A stretch of 64,000 nt of DNA from NCBI RefSeq assembly GCF_002155695.1, contig NZ_MUYJ01000009.1:100183-164182 (forward strand), written 5' to 3'. Within the stretch, counting starts at the first letter, position 1. Each line of letters opens with the position of its first letter. Of this stretch, positions 28,593 through 40,020 are shown in pieces. The position numbers and the translations under genes were made by a program. This DNA comes from Erythrobacter tepidarius (GTDB lineage Bacteria > Pseudomonadota > Alphaproteobacteria > Sphingomonadales > Sphingomonadaceae). The notes under the pieces are model-generated. The model did no database searches and was not told where the DNA came from. It saw only the letters and a list, made by a program, of their open reading frames with translations.

Positions 28593-30126
28593 CCCGCCCG
28601 ATGGTCCGCCCGCGCTCGTCCTGCGTCAGGCTGAGGCGCTGGCCGAAAGGCTCGCCGCTTTCGAAGGCCGCAGCGGTGGCGGCATCCGCCAGGTCGGCAT
28701 TGCCCACCACCCGCGCGCCCGCATCGCTGCGCCCGATGAAGATCGCCTCGGCGCCCTTCGGGCCGCGGTTGATAGTGTAGGTTTCGACCACCGCGCTCTC
28801 CACCAGGCCCTCGGCCAGCGGCACCTTGTCGGTCGCCTTGGGGAGCACGGCAAAGCGATCATTCGCGGACCAGTCTGCCGGTTCGGTCGAGTAGATGCCG
28901 GTGGCATATTTGCTCATCCAGCCGCCATTCGCGCCCACCAGCGCGAAACTGCCGCGATCCCCCCGCACCCGCTGCACGGCCTCGGCAATGGCGTGGGCCG
29001 AGTAGTTGTTCCCCGCCCCGCCGAAGAAAGGCAGGCCACCGGTCAGCGTCAATCCGCGCGGGTCGTCAAACGCCAGGCCGAAATGGTCGCACTGGTTGAA
29101 CACGGGAATCGCAAAGCACGAATAGAAGTCGAGATAGCGCATCTCGCCGATCGACTTGCCCGCCCGCGCCAGCGCCGCATCGACGCTCGCGAGCGAAGCG
29201 GGATTGGCCGCCAGATCGGGCCGCTGCGACAGCTTGATTTCGGTCGCGGCGGTGACGGCGTGGATGTGCACCCACTTGTCTTGCGGCACGCCGAGTTCGC
29301 GCGCCAGCCCGGCCGAAGCGAGGATGATCGCCGCCGCCTGGTTCACCTGATCGCGCGCCACGGTCATGCGCGGATAGGGTTCGGCGACGATGCGGTTGCG
29401 GTCGGTGATGGTGGCGAGCTCCTGTGCCGTTCGCTCGACCGGCGCGGCGGAATGCGGGTTGGCCGCCGCCACCTTGGTGAACGGAGCAAACAACCGGCCA
29501 ATCTCCAGCCGGTATTGCTCCAATCCCATGCCCAGCTTGTGCCGCCGCGCGTTCTCCGCCAGCGCATAAAGCGGGATCGCCCCGCTTGCGCCGTGCATGA
29601 ACAGCGCCGGCTCCAGCAGTTCCTCGACCCCGAAGCCCTGATCCTCGAAATCACCGCCGATTTCTTCCGACCAGTCGGGGATCTCGCCCTTGGCGGTAAG
29701 CGCAAGCACGGTCGAGATCGCCTCGGAACCGACGATCACCGCGCAGCGGCTGTCGCCCGCCGCGATAGTCTGTGCAAATTCGCCCACCAGCTGCTGGTTG
29801 GTCTGCCCGCCGGTGGTGGTCAGGATCGCGCGGGCCGGGTTCGCCCCCACCCGCTTGGCGATCGCCCGCGGCACATTGTCCGCAGCCCCGAAAGGCGGCT
29901 TCCTGTCGGGCCGCGACATCTCGAAGGCGCGGATCGCGGCGAGGGTGTCGATGGCCTGCGCGACCGACCCGGCCGCGCCGCTATCGGCAATCGCCGCCCC
30001 CAGCGCCCGTCCGGCCAGGTCCATGTAGGAGAGGGCTTCGTAGCCCGGCTCGCCCACCCTCTCCGAATATTGCCCCACGCCGATGATGACGGGGGTGTTG
30101 TCAGGCACCTCAGTCAACGAAATCAT
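28582..30126 (-). CDS. Thiolase-superfamily protein, apparently lacking the nucleophilic Cys
   Basis: 514 residues from ATG 30126. It is thiolase-like throughout (PVIIGVGQYSER, VGSEAISTVLAL, and a His-containing GGAGNNYSAHAIAEAV), with a C-terminal about 90-residue extension. Where catalytic thiolases have Cys, this one reads TTTGGQTNQQLVGEF. It resembles SCP2/TLP-type acetyl-CoA acetyltransferase-like proteins that may bind or cleave other CoA thioesters (retro-aldol or thiolase partner). The start lies inside the upstream thiolase gene (17-base overlap), so the two are co-translated. Confidence 0.82.
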   Translation of the reverse strand: MISLTEVPDNTPVIIGVGQYSERVGEPGYEALSYMDLAGRALGAAIADSGAAGSVAQAIDTLAAIRAFEMSRPDRKPPFGAADNVPRAIAKRVGANPARAILTTTGGQTNQQLVGEFAQTIAAGDSRCAVIVGSEAISTVLALTAKGEIPDWSEEIGGDFEDQGFGVEELLEPALFMHGASGAIPLYALAENARRHKLGMGLEQYRLEIGRLFAPFTKVAAANPHSAAPVERTAQELATITDRNRIVAEPYPRMTVARDQVNQAAAIILASAGLARELGVPQDKWVHIHAVTAATEIKLSQRPDLAANPASLASVDAALARAGKSIGEMRYLDFYSCFAIPVFNQCDHFGLAFDDPRGLTLTGGLPFFGGAGNNYSAHAIAEAVQRVRGDRGSFALVGANGGWMSKYATGIYSTEPADWSANDRFAVLPKATDKVPLAEGLVESAVVETYTINRGPKGAEAIFIGRSDAGARVVGNADLADAATAAAFESGEPFGQRLSLTQDERGRTIGRVIA

Positions 30127-31378
30127 CCACCCGCTCAACGATGATCGCCGGGGCCATGCCGCCCGCCGCGCACATGGTGACAAGACCGTAACGCCCGCCG
30201 CGCCGCTCAAGCTCGTCGACGATGGTGCCGATCAGGATCGCACCGGTCGCGCCGATCGGGTGGCCGAGCGCAATCGAGCCGCCATTGACATTCACCTTGT
30301 CCCAGTCGAGTTCGAGATCGCGCACGAACTTGGCGGCGACCACGGCGAAGGCCTCGTTGATCTCGTAGAGGTCGATATCGTCCTTCGACAGGCCGGCCTT
30401 GGCCAGCACCTTCTTGGCGGCGGGCACCGGCGCGTTGAGCATCAGCGTCGGATCATCGCCCATGTTGGCGGTGGCGACGATCCGGGCGCGGGGCTTCAAT
30501 CCGTGCCTTTGCGCATAGCCCTTGGAGGTGACCAGCACCGCCGCAGCGCCATCCACCACGCCCGAGGAATTGCCCGCGTGATGGAAATGCTTGATCTCGA
30601 GATCGGGATACTTCTGGTTGATCAACTTGCGGAAGGTGGTGCCCTTCTCGTCGAGTGGCACGTCGGCGATCTTGGGGAAGGCGGGTTCGAGCTTGGCGAG
30701 GTCTTCCATCGTCGTCTGCGGGCGGGGATATTCGTCGCGGTCGAGCAGCACCGTGCCGTCATCCGCCACCACCGGGACGATCGACCTGGCAAAGCGGCCC
30801 TCGGCAATCGCCTCGGCGGCGCGCTGCTGCGAGCGGTAGCCGACCTCGTCGAGCTGCTCGCGGGTGAAGCCTTCCATGCTGGCGATGGCATCGCCGCAGA
30901 TACCCTGGTGCGACTGCGGGTGCACCTTCTGCAGGCGCTCGTTGTAGCTGCCCATCATCGGCGGCTTGATGCCCGCGCGCATCTTTTCCTGGCTCATCGC
31001 GGCGGTGAGGCTCATCATCTCGGTGCCGCCGGCCACGATGCAGTCTTCCATGCCGCTCATCACCTGCGCCGCGGCGAGCGCGACGCTGGTGATTCCGCCG
31101 CCGCAGAAGCGATCGATCGTAGTGCCCGACGAGGTGATGTCATAGCCCGCATCGAGCGCGGCCATGCGGCCCATGTCCCCGCCCTGCAATCCGTCTTGGG
31201 TCGAGACCGACCAGATCACGTCGTCGACCGTGGCGGTGTCGAGCTTGTTGCGCTCGGCAATCGCCTTCAGCACGGTCGCGGCGAGATGCTGCGGATGGCA
31301 CGCGGCAAGCGCGCCCTTGCCCTGCTTGCCGATCCCACGCGGGGTGCGGACGGCGTCGATGATGTAAGCTTCAGCCAT
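30110..31378 (-). CDS. Acetyl-CoA C-acetyltransferase (thiolase)
   Basis: 422 residues from ATG 31378 ([15 protein letters not shown]). The catalytic features are complete: nucleophilic Cys in [12 protein letters not shown], His in [15 protein letters not shown] and the second Cys in [10 protein letters not shown]. It cleaves or forms 3-ketoacyl-CoA; here beta-oxidation is implied by neighbouring crotonase and acyl-CoA dehydrogenase. GGAGAGGTACACC precedes the ATG. It is divergent from the crotonase gene. Confidence 0.93.
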   Translation of the reverse strand: MAEAYIIDAVRTPRGIGKQGKGALAACHPQHLAATVLKAIAERNKLDTATVDDVIWSVSTQDGLQGGDMGRMAALDAGYDITSSGTTIDRFCGGGITSVALAAAQVMSGMEDCIVAGGTEMMSLTAAMSQEKMRAGIKPPMMGSYNERLQKVHPQSHQGICGDAIASMEGFTREQLDEVGYRSQQRAAEAIAEGRFARSIVPVVADDGTVLLDRDEYPRPQTTMEDLAKLEPAFPKIADVPLDEKGTTFRKLINQKYPDLEIKHFHHAGNSSGVVDGAAAVLVTSKGYAQRHGLKPRARIVATANMGDDPTLMLNAPVPAAKKVLAKAGLSKDDIDLYEINEAFAVVAAKFVRDLELDWDKVNVNGGSIALGHPIGATGAILIGTIVDELERRGGRYGLVTMCAAGGMAPAIIVERVDDFVD

Positions 31379-31493
31379 GGTGTACCTCTCCCAGGTAGCG
31401 AAAATGCGGTTGACGCGTCCGTAAACCCACTGCACCACTCGCACAAGAATTGCGTTTCAAATTGCAATGGCAAAATCGATAGGAGAGAGATTC

Positions 31494-32267
31494 GTGAGCG
31501 ATACCGCTGCCCCTGAAGTGCTGACCGAAGTCGAGGACGGCGTCCTCATCGTCACCATCAACCGGCCCGATGCCAAAAACGCCATGACCCGCGCGGCAGC
31601 AGAAGGGATTGCCGCGGCGATGGACCGGCTCGACGCCGATGAGACCTTGCGCGTCGGCATCCTCACCGGTGCAGGCGGCACCTTCTGCTCGGGCATGGAC
31701 CTCAAGGGCTTCCTGCGCGGCGAGCGGCCGACGGTGGAAGGCCGGGGCTTTGGCGGCGTGGTCGAAGCTCCGCCCAAGAAGCCGCTGATCGCTGCGGTGG
31801 AAGGCTATGCGCTGGCCGGCGGGCTCGAGCTGATGATCGCCTGCGATCTGGTGGTCGCCAACGCGGGCGCGAAGTTCGGCATTCCCGAAGTCAAGCGCGG
31901 CCTGGTGGCGGCGGCGGGCGGGGTGATGATGCTACCTGACCAGATTCCCCAGCGCGTGGCGATGGAACTGGCACTGACCGGGGACTTCATCGACGCCGCG
32001 CGGGCCTACAGCCTCGGCCTGATCAACGAAGTCACCGAAGGCAGCGCGCTCGATGCCGCCAAGGCGCTGGCGGCGCGGATCGCGGCCAACGGGCCTTTGG
32101 CGGTGCGGGTGTCGAAGCAGATCATCAAGGAATCGCGCGGCTGGGCGATGAACGAACGCTACGCCAGGCAGGCCGAGCTGATCGCGCCGGTGTTTACCTC
32201 GGCCGATGCGCGCGAAGGCGCCGCGGCTTTTGCCGAAAAGCGCAAGCCCAACTGGACCGGGAAGTAA
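31494..32267 (+). CDS. Enoyl-CoA hydratase/isomerase (crotonase family)
   Basis: 257 residues from GTG 31494, chosen because AGGAGAGAG sits 4-12 bases upstream; an in-frame ATG at 31467 lacks a site. Crotonase hallmarks are the oxyanion-hole segments GAGGTFCSGMDLKGF and AVEGYALAGGLELMIACDLVV. The first catalytic Glu of hydratases falls at LAGGLEL. It probably hydrates 2-enoyl-CoA in the same pathway as the acyl-CoA dehydrogenase 61 bases downstream. The upstream spacer contains ATTGC/GCAAT repeats. Confidence 0.9.
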   Translation: MSDTAAPEVLTEVEDGVLIVTINRPDAKNAMTRAAAEGIAAAMDRLDADETLRVGILTGAGGTFCSGMDLKGFLRGERPTVEGRGFGGVVEAPPKKPLIAAVEGYALAGGLELMIACDLVVANAGAKFGIPEVKRGLVAAAGGVMMLPDQIPQRVAMELALTGDFIDAARAYSLGLINEVTEGSALDAAKALAARIAANGPLAVRVSKQIIKESRGWAMNERYARQAELIAPVFTSADAREGAAAFAEKRKPNWTGK

Positions 32268-32328
32268 GCCTTAGGGGACGGGGCGCAAGCGATGCGCGCC
32301 GCCATCATGGGATCACAAGGAGAGAGCA

Positions 32329-33492
32329 ATGTCCATCCTCAACGTGCCGCCGCCCGCCTTCATGCAAGACGAGGAAATCGCCATTTTCGCCGACGCGGTC
32401 GGCAAGTTCTACCAGCAGCACGCCCCGCAGAAGCGGGTCGAGAAGTGGCGCGAGGAAGGTCAGGTCGAGCGGGAGTTCTGGCGCGAGGCCGGAGCGGCAG
32501 GCCTGCTTGGCGTTTCGGTCCCGACCGAATACGGCGGCCACGGCGGCGATTTCCGGCATGATCTGGTGGTGATCGACCAGCAGTCCAAGCACGGGGTGGA
32601 CGGCTTTGCCGCCTCGCTCCACAACACCGTGATCCTGCCCTATCTGGTGCGCCATGGCACCGAGGAGCAGAAGCAGAAATATCTGCCCCGCCTGGTCAGC
32701 GGCGATCTCGTCAGCGCGATCGCCATGACCGAGCCAGGCGTCGGCTCCGACTTGCAGTCGATCACCACCACCGCGGTGAAGGACGGTAACGGCTATCGCA
32801 TCAGCGGCTCGAAGACCTATATCTCCAGCGGCCAGATCGCCGACTTCATCATCGTCGTCGCCAAGACCGATCCAAACGCGCGGGCCAAGGGCATCTCGCT
32901 GATGCTGCTGGAGACCGAAGGCGCCGAAGGCTTCAAGCGCGGGCGCAAGCTCGACAAGATCGGGCTCGATGCAGCGGACACTTCGGAACTGTTCTTCGAC
33001 AATGTCTTCGTGCCGGCCGAAAACGTGCTTGGCGGAGTCGAAGGCAAGGGCTTCTACCAGTTGATGGGCGAGCTGCCGCAGGAACGCCTGATCATCGCCG
33101 TGGGCGCAATGAACGCGATCGAGAAGGCGCTCGAGACGACGATGGACTACGTCAAGAGCCGCAAGGCCTTCGGCCAGACCATCTGGGACTTCCAGAACAC
33201 CCAGTTCGTGATGGCCGACCTCAAGGCCCGCAGCACCGCCGCGCGCGTCTTCGTCAACGACTGCATCGCCCGCCATTTGAAGGGCGAGCTCGACGTCGCC
33301 ACTGCCTGCATGGCCAAGTACTGGCTGACCGAGCTGCAAGGCGAAGTGGTCGACAAGTGCCTACAGTTCCATGGCGGAGCCGGTTACATCAACGACTATC
33401 CGATCGCGCGGATGTACCGCGACAGCCGCATCACCCGCATCTTCGGCGGTTCCAACGAGGTGATGAAGATGGTGATCGCGCGGGGCATGTGA
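32329..33492 (+). CDS. Acyl-CoA dehydrogenase
   Basis: 387 residues. FAD-dependent dehydrogenase with IAMTEPGVGSDLQSI, YISSGQIADFIIVVAKTD, the YVKSRKAFGQTIWDFQNTQ helix and the C-terminal IFGGSNEVMKMVIARGM. Gly replaces the medium-chain-type catalytic Glu at the C-terminal site. The likely base is the Glu of ALETTMDYV in helix G, as in long-chain and isovaleryl enzymes (inference). GGAGAGAG precedes the ATG. It is followed by a strong terminator. Confidence 0.93.
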   Translation: MSILNVPPPAFMQDEEIAIFADAVGKFYQQHAPQKRVEKWREEGQVEREFWREAGAAGLLGVSVPTEYGGHGGDFRHDLVVIDQQSKHGVDGFAASLHNTVILPYLVRHGTEEQKQKYLPRLVSGDLVSAIAMTEPGVGSDLQSITTTAVKDGNGYRISGSKTYISSGQIADFIIVVAKTDPNARAKGISLMLLETEGAEGFKRGRKLDKIGLDAADTSELFFDNVFVPAENVLGGVEGKGFYQLMGELPQERLIIAVGAMNAIEKALETTMDYVKSRKAFGQTIWDFQNTQFVMADLKARSTAARVFVNDCIARHLKGELDVATACMAKYWLTELQGEVVDKCLQFHGGAGYINDYPIARMYRDSRITRIFGGSNEVMKMVIARGM

Positions 33493-33532
33493 TCCGGCCT
33501 GCATTCCTGCCCCCCGGCGGGCGGGCAAAACA

Positions 33533-33564
33533 AAAAGGGGCGGCTCGCAGGAGCCGCCCCTTTT
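33533..33564. terminator. Bidirectional intrinsic terminator
   Basis: AAAAGGGGCGGCTC pairs perfectly over 14 bases with GAGCCGCCCCTTTT through a GCAG loop. It gives A-tract/U-tract flanks on both strands between the convergent acyl-CoA dehydrogenase and TonB-receptor genes. Confidence 0.93.
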
Positions 33565-33586
33565 CTTTGGCCGAAGCCGCCTGCAG

Positions 33587-36145
<2,559 letters not shown>

Positions 36146-36532
36146 ATTGTCCCTCTCTCCACAACACGGCCGGTTTGGCACCGGTCCAGTCATTGCAAAG
36201 TGAAACCTATCAGCCTTGCGCGTCCTAGCAAGAGTCCTAGCGAAGTTCCGGACGGAAGTAGCAAAAATGCAACAGCTCATGCTCCGGCGCAGCCTTGGAG
36301 GTGCCGTGCGCGGAACTTGTGAAACTTTGTTGCGCATTGCTGCGGCAGAGGCCGGAACCGCCAGAACCCGTAGCGCTCACCGAGCCACAAGGGGCGCGGC
36401 ACGGCGAGAAAGCGCGGGACAGCGATGCACGCGCCTTGCCCAAATTCAGTTGCAGATTGCTATTCAAGACTCGCTTTTGCCCCGATGCTGTGGTTACATC
36501 CCTGTCAACAAGGGAGAGAGAGAAGGCCCGCC
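36146..36532. other. Divergent promoter region, TonB receptor / monooxygenase
   Basis: 387 bases between two divergent genes. The GGAGAG ribosome sites at both ends are clear. No convincing -35/-10 pair, operator palindrome, small gene or RNA is recognised in between. Confidence 0.4.
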
Positions 36533-38041
36533 ATGCTTGCTACACCGCCAGACTTCGACGTGCTGATCGTTGGTGCCGGGATTTCCGGCATCGGGATGGC
36601 CGCCCACATGGGGATGAAGGCGCCGCACCATTCCTATTGCATCGTCGAGCGCCGCGACAATCTCGGCGGCACCTGGGACCTGTTCCGCTATCCCGGCATC
36701 CGCTCGGACAGCGACATGCACACGCTGGGCTTCGATTTCGAACCGTGGCGGCACGAAAAGAGCATCGCCGATGCGCCCGCGATCCTCGAATATCTCAACC
36801 GGATCGTCGACGAGCGCGGCATCCGCCAGCATATTCGCTTCGGACACAAGGTGATCCGCGCCGACTTCCACCACGATGACGCGCGCTGGCATGTCGAGCT
36901 GGAAAAGGCCGATGGCAGCCGCACCCGGATGACGGCGAATTTTCTCTACCTCGGCGCAGGCTATTACGATTACGACGAGCCCTATGATCCCGGCTTCGAC
37001 TTCGGCGAGTTCGAGGGCCAGATCGTCCACCCGCAGTTCTGGCCCGAGAACCTCGACTACAAGGGCAAGAAGGTGGTGGTGATCGGCTCGGGCGCGACCG
37101 CGGTCACCATCGTCCCATCGATGGCGAAGGACGCGGGCCATGTGACCATGCTCCAGCGCACCCCGACCTGGATGTTCACGCGGCCCGCCAAGGATGCCAT
37201 CGCCAACTTCCTGCGCGCCGTGCTGCCGGAAAGGCTCGCTTACCGAATCACCCGGTTCAAGAACATCAAGATGCAGGACTTCAGCTTCAAACTGGCGCGC
37301 AACAAGCCGCAGAAGGTGAAAGACGCGCTTTTCAAGAAGATCGAGGCGGCGCTCGGGCCGGATTACGACAAGGACAGCTTCACCCCGCCCTATAATCCAT
37401 GGGAACAGCGCCTGTGCCTGGTGCCCGACGCGGATCTGTTCAAGGCGATGAAGGCTGGCAAGGCGAGCGTCGTGACGGGGCACATCGCAAGGTTCGAAAA
37501 GGGCGGCGTGCGCCTGACCGACGGGCGATTCCTCGCGGCCGACATCGTGGTGACCGCAACCGGCCTCAAGCTGGCGGTGGCGGGCAAGATCGACGTGCGC
37601 GTCGACGGCGAGCCGGTGAAGTTCAACGAGCGGTTCTACTACAAGGGCTGCATGTTCTCCAATCTGCCCAACCTTGCGGTGGTGTTCGGCTACCTGAACG
37701 CCAGCTGGACGCTGCGGGCCGACATCAATTCGGACTATGTCTGCCGCCTGCTCGAACATATGCGCAAGACCGGCGCCAGCATCGTCACCCCGGTGCTCAC
37801 CCCGGAAGAGGAGGCGAAGATCATTGAAGATGACGTGTTCGATTTCTCCTCGGGCTACATCCAGCGCGGCAAGCACATCATGCCGAAGAATTCGATCGCC
37901 TATCCCTGGCGGCTCAATCAGGAATATGTGGTCGATCGCAAGCGGATGAAGGAAGACCCGCTGCTCGACGGCATCCTGACCTTCACCAGGCCGGGCGCGA
38001 ATGCGACGCGCGGGGTAGAGCAGCTGGAAGCGGCTGAATGA
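36533..38041 (+). CDS. Flavin-containing Baeyer-Villiger-type monooxygenase
   Basis: 502 residues from ATG 36533 behind GGGAGAGAGAAGG. The FAD Rossmann motif is DVLIVGAGISGIGMA, the class-B (BVMO) fingerprint FxGxxxHxxxWP is exact in FEGQIVHPQFWP, and the NADPH Rossmann motif is VVVIGSGATAVTIVP. Such enzymes insert oxygen next to a ketone or oxidise heteroatoms using NADPH. Adjacent CoA-thioester genes suggest ring opening of a cyclic ketone followed by beta-oxidation, but the substrate is unproven. Confidence 0.9.
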   Translation: MLATPPDFDVLIVGAGISGIGMAAHMGMKAPHHSYCIVERRDNLGGTWDLFRYPGIRSDSDMHTLGFDFEPWRHEKSIADAPAILEYLNRIVDERGIRQHIRFGHKVIRADFHHDDARWHVELEKADGSRTRMTANFLYLGAGYYDYDEPYDPGFDFGEFEGQIVHPQFWPENLDYKGKKVVVIGSGATAVTIVPSMAKDAGHVTMLQRTPTWMFTRPAKDAIANFLRAVLPERLAYRITRFKNIKMQDFSFKLARNKPQKVKDALFKKIEAALGPDYDKDSFTPPYNPWEQRLCLVPDADLFKAMKAGKASVVTGHIARFEKGGVRLTDGRFLAADIVVTATGLKLAVAGKIDVRVDGEPVKFNERFYYKGCMFSNLPNLAVVFGYLNASWTLRADINSDYVCRLLEHMRKTGASIVTPVLTPEEEAKIIEDDVFDFSSGYIQRGKHIMPKNSIAYPWRLNQEYVVDRKRMKEDPLLDGILTFTRPGANATRGVEQLEAAE

Positions 38042-38044
38042 ATT

Positions 38045-38141
38045 GCGCAGCCCATCCGGGCTGCGATGTCCTTGCGCGGGCGACCTGAAGGTTGCATCTG
38101 CGGGTGGCCGGTCGGCCTTACGGTTGCTGAGGCAACCGGTG
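38045..38141 (+). repeat. Dispersed three-hairpin intergenic repeat, copy B
   Basis: It starts 3 bases after the monooxygenase stop. Hairpins are CGCAGCCC/GGGCTGCG (38046-38065), GGCCG-G-TCGGCC (about 38106-38117) and CGGTTGC-TGAG-GCAACCG (38121-38138). The core GCGGGTGGCCGGTCGGCCT matches copies A and C. Compensatory changes keep each stem paired compared with copy A (CGGTCGC/GCGACCG). Confidence 0.7.
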
Positions 38142-38201
38142 CTCGTGCCTCGGCTGCTCTAGCTGCTTGAGACCATCGCACGAAGCGCCTACTCATCCCC
38201 C

Positions 38202-38963
38202 ATGACCTCTCCCGAAAAGATCTGGACCGCAGGACTTGTCGTCATCGGCGACGAAATCCTCTCCGGCCGTACGCAGGACAAGAACATCGCCCAGGTGGCA
38301 AGCTGGCTGCAGGTGCAGGGCATCCGCCTTGCCGAGGTGCGGGTGGTGCCCGATGTCAAGGCGCGGATCGTCGAGGCGGTCAACGCGCTGAGGGTCGCCT
38401 ATGACTACCTGTTCACCACCGGGGGGATCGGGCCGACGCATGACGACATCACCGTCGATGCGGTGGCCGCGGCGTTGGGGGTGCCCGTCGTGATCCACCC
38501 CGAGGCGCGCGCGCTGCTGGAACGCTATTACGCCACCCGGGGCGGCCTCAACGAAGGGCGGCTGCGCATGGCGCGCGTGCCGGAAGGTTCGGAACTGATC
38601 CCCAACCGCATGTCGGGCGCGCCCGGCATCCGGCGCGGCAATGTCTTCCTGATGGCCGGCGTGCCGCACATCACCGCCGGGATGCTCGACGCGCTCACCG
38701 GCCAGCTCGAGGGCGGCGCGCCGCTGCTCAGCGAGACCATCGGCTGCTGGGTCGCTGAAAGCGAGGTCGCCGACCTGCTGCGTTCATGCGAGGCGGCACA
38801 TGAAGGCTGCCAGATCGGCTCCTATCCCTTCTTTCGCGAGGGCCGCGTCGGCGCCAATTTCGTGGTCCGATCGACCAGCGCCGAAGCGCTCAAGGCCTGC
38901 TGCGCGAGCCTGATCGAAGACCTGACGCGGCTCGGCTACGCCGCGATCATCGGGGGCATCTGA
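38202..38963 (+). CDS. MoCF/CinA N-terminal-domain protein (molybdopterin-binding-like)
   Basis: 253 residues. The N-terminal MoCF_biosynth domain has VVIGDEILSGRTQDKNIAQVASWL and LFTTGGIGPTHDDITVDAVA. It consists of this domain plus a C-terminal sub-domain only, with no CinA nicotinamide-nucleotide amidase domain. Proteins of this short type are annotated as competence/damage-inducible protein A homologues; some hydrolyse ADP-ribose or FAD-like pyrophosphates. Function here is uncertain. Transcribed alone, or with the following two genes. Confidence 0.85.
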   Translation: MTSPEKIWTAGLVVIGDEILSGRTQDKNIAQVASWLQVQGIRLAEVRVVPDVKARIVEAVNALRVAYDYLFTTGGIGPTHDDITVDAVAAALGVPVVIHPEARALLERYYATRGGLNEGRLRMARVPEGSELIPNRMSGAPGIRRGNVFLMAGVPHITAGMLDALTGQLEGGAPLLSETIGCWVAESEVADLLRSCEAAHEGCQIGSYPFFREGRVGANFVVRSTSAEALKACCASLIEDLTRLGYAAIIGGI

Positions 38964-39030
38964 ACGCCGGCGTCACGGCTCAGGAGACAACATCACCTAC
39001 GATTAACCTTTGCCGTTTAAGCCAAGCGGC

Positions 39031-40008
39031 ATGACTCGCGTGTTCATCACGATCGACACCGAGTATTCCTCGGGGCTTTACACCGGGCCGGGCGCGGCTG
39101 ACCGGGCCGACAACTTCGCCCGTTCGATCTCGTGCGACACGCCGCAGGGCCCAGCGGGGGTCAGTCACAAGCTCCACCTGCTGCGCGAGACCGGGCAGAA
39201 GGCGGTGTTCTTCGTCGATCCCATGCCCGCGCTGGTGTGGGGTGTGGCCGCGATCGCGGATATCGTCGAACCCATCCTGGCCGCCGGGCAGGACGTGCAG
39301 CTCCATTGCCATACCGAGTGGCTGGCGCTGGCGGGCAGCGCCAGCCCGCTGGCCTCGGGGCGCACGGGGCACAATCTCGCCGATTTCCCGTTCGAGGAAC
39401 AATGCGCGATCCTCGACTATGCCCGCACCACGCTGATGGCGGCGGGCGCGCCTGCCCCGGTTGCCTTCCGCGCCGGGAACTACGGCGCCAATGACGATAC
39501 GCTGCGCGCCCTCGCAGCGCTCGGCATCACCCATGACACCAGCCACTGCCCTGCACTTCCTGGCGGAGCATGCCGCATCAGCCTGGGGCCGGAAGCGCGC
39601 GATCCGGTCGCGCATATGGGCGTGATCGAAGTGCCGGTCGGCAGCATCGGCGCGCTGCGCGGCAGGCAGCGCCATGCCCAGATCACCGCGCTGACGCTGG
39701 ACGAGATGCTCGCCGCCATCCGGCATGCCCGGCAGGCGGGACGCGAGACATTCACGCTGGTGAGCCATTCCTTCGAGCTCATCAACCGCCGCAAACTGGC
39801 GGTGAACCACATCGTGCGCCGCCGCTTCACCAATCTCCTCAAGGCGATCACCACCATGCCCGGCGTGAGCACCGGAACCTATGCCGAAAACCCGCCACAG
39901 CCGTCCGCCACTCTGCAGTCCAGCCCCTTGCTGCCGGCCAAGGCGCTGCGCACCGGCTGGCGCATCGCCGAGCAATTCGCCTCGAACACGCTCTACGGGG
40001 CGCTTTAG
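39031..40008 (+). CDS. Polysaccharide deacetylase-like (NodB-homology) protein
   Basis: 325 residues from ATG 39031 (MTRVFITIDTEYSS). NodB-type features are the Asp pair region ITIDTEYS, the metal-binding HCHTEWL (HxHxE-like), and FRAGNYGANDDTLRALAALGITHD (RAGxY/G motif). It belongs to a group of cytoplasmic or surface-polysaccharide-locus deacetylases. It is followed 12 bases later by a GNAT gene, suggesting both act on one glycan or lipid-linked substrate (inference). Confidence 0.78.
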   Translation: MTRVFITIDTEYSSGLYTGPGAADRADNFARSISCDTPQGPAGVSHKLHLLRETGQKAVFFVDPMPALVWGVAAIADIVEPILAAGQDVQLHCHTEWLALAGSASPLASGRTGHNLADFPFEEQCAILDYARTTLMAAGAPAPVAFRAGNYGANDDTLRALAALGITHDTSHCPALPGGACRISLGPEARDPVAHMGVIEVPVGSIGALRGRQRHAQITALTLDEMLAAIRHARQAGRETFTLVSHSFELINRRKLAVNHIVRRRFTNLLKAITTMPGVSTGTYAENPPQPSATLQSSPLLPAKALRTGWRIAEQFASNTLYGAL

Positions 40009-40020
40009 GATCGGCTGGGG

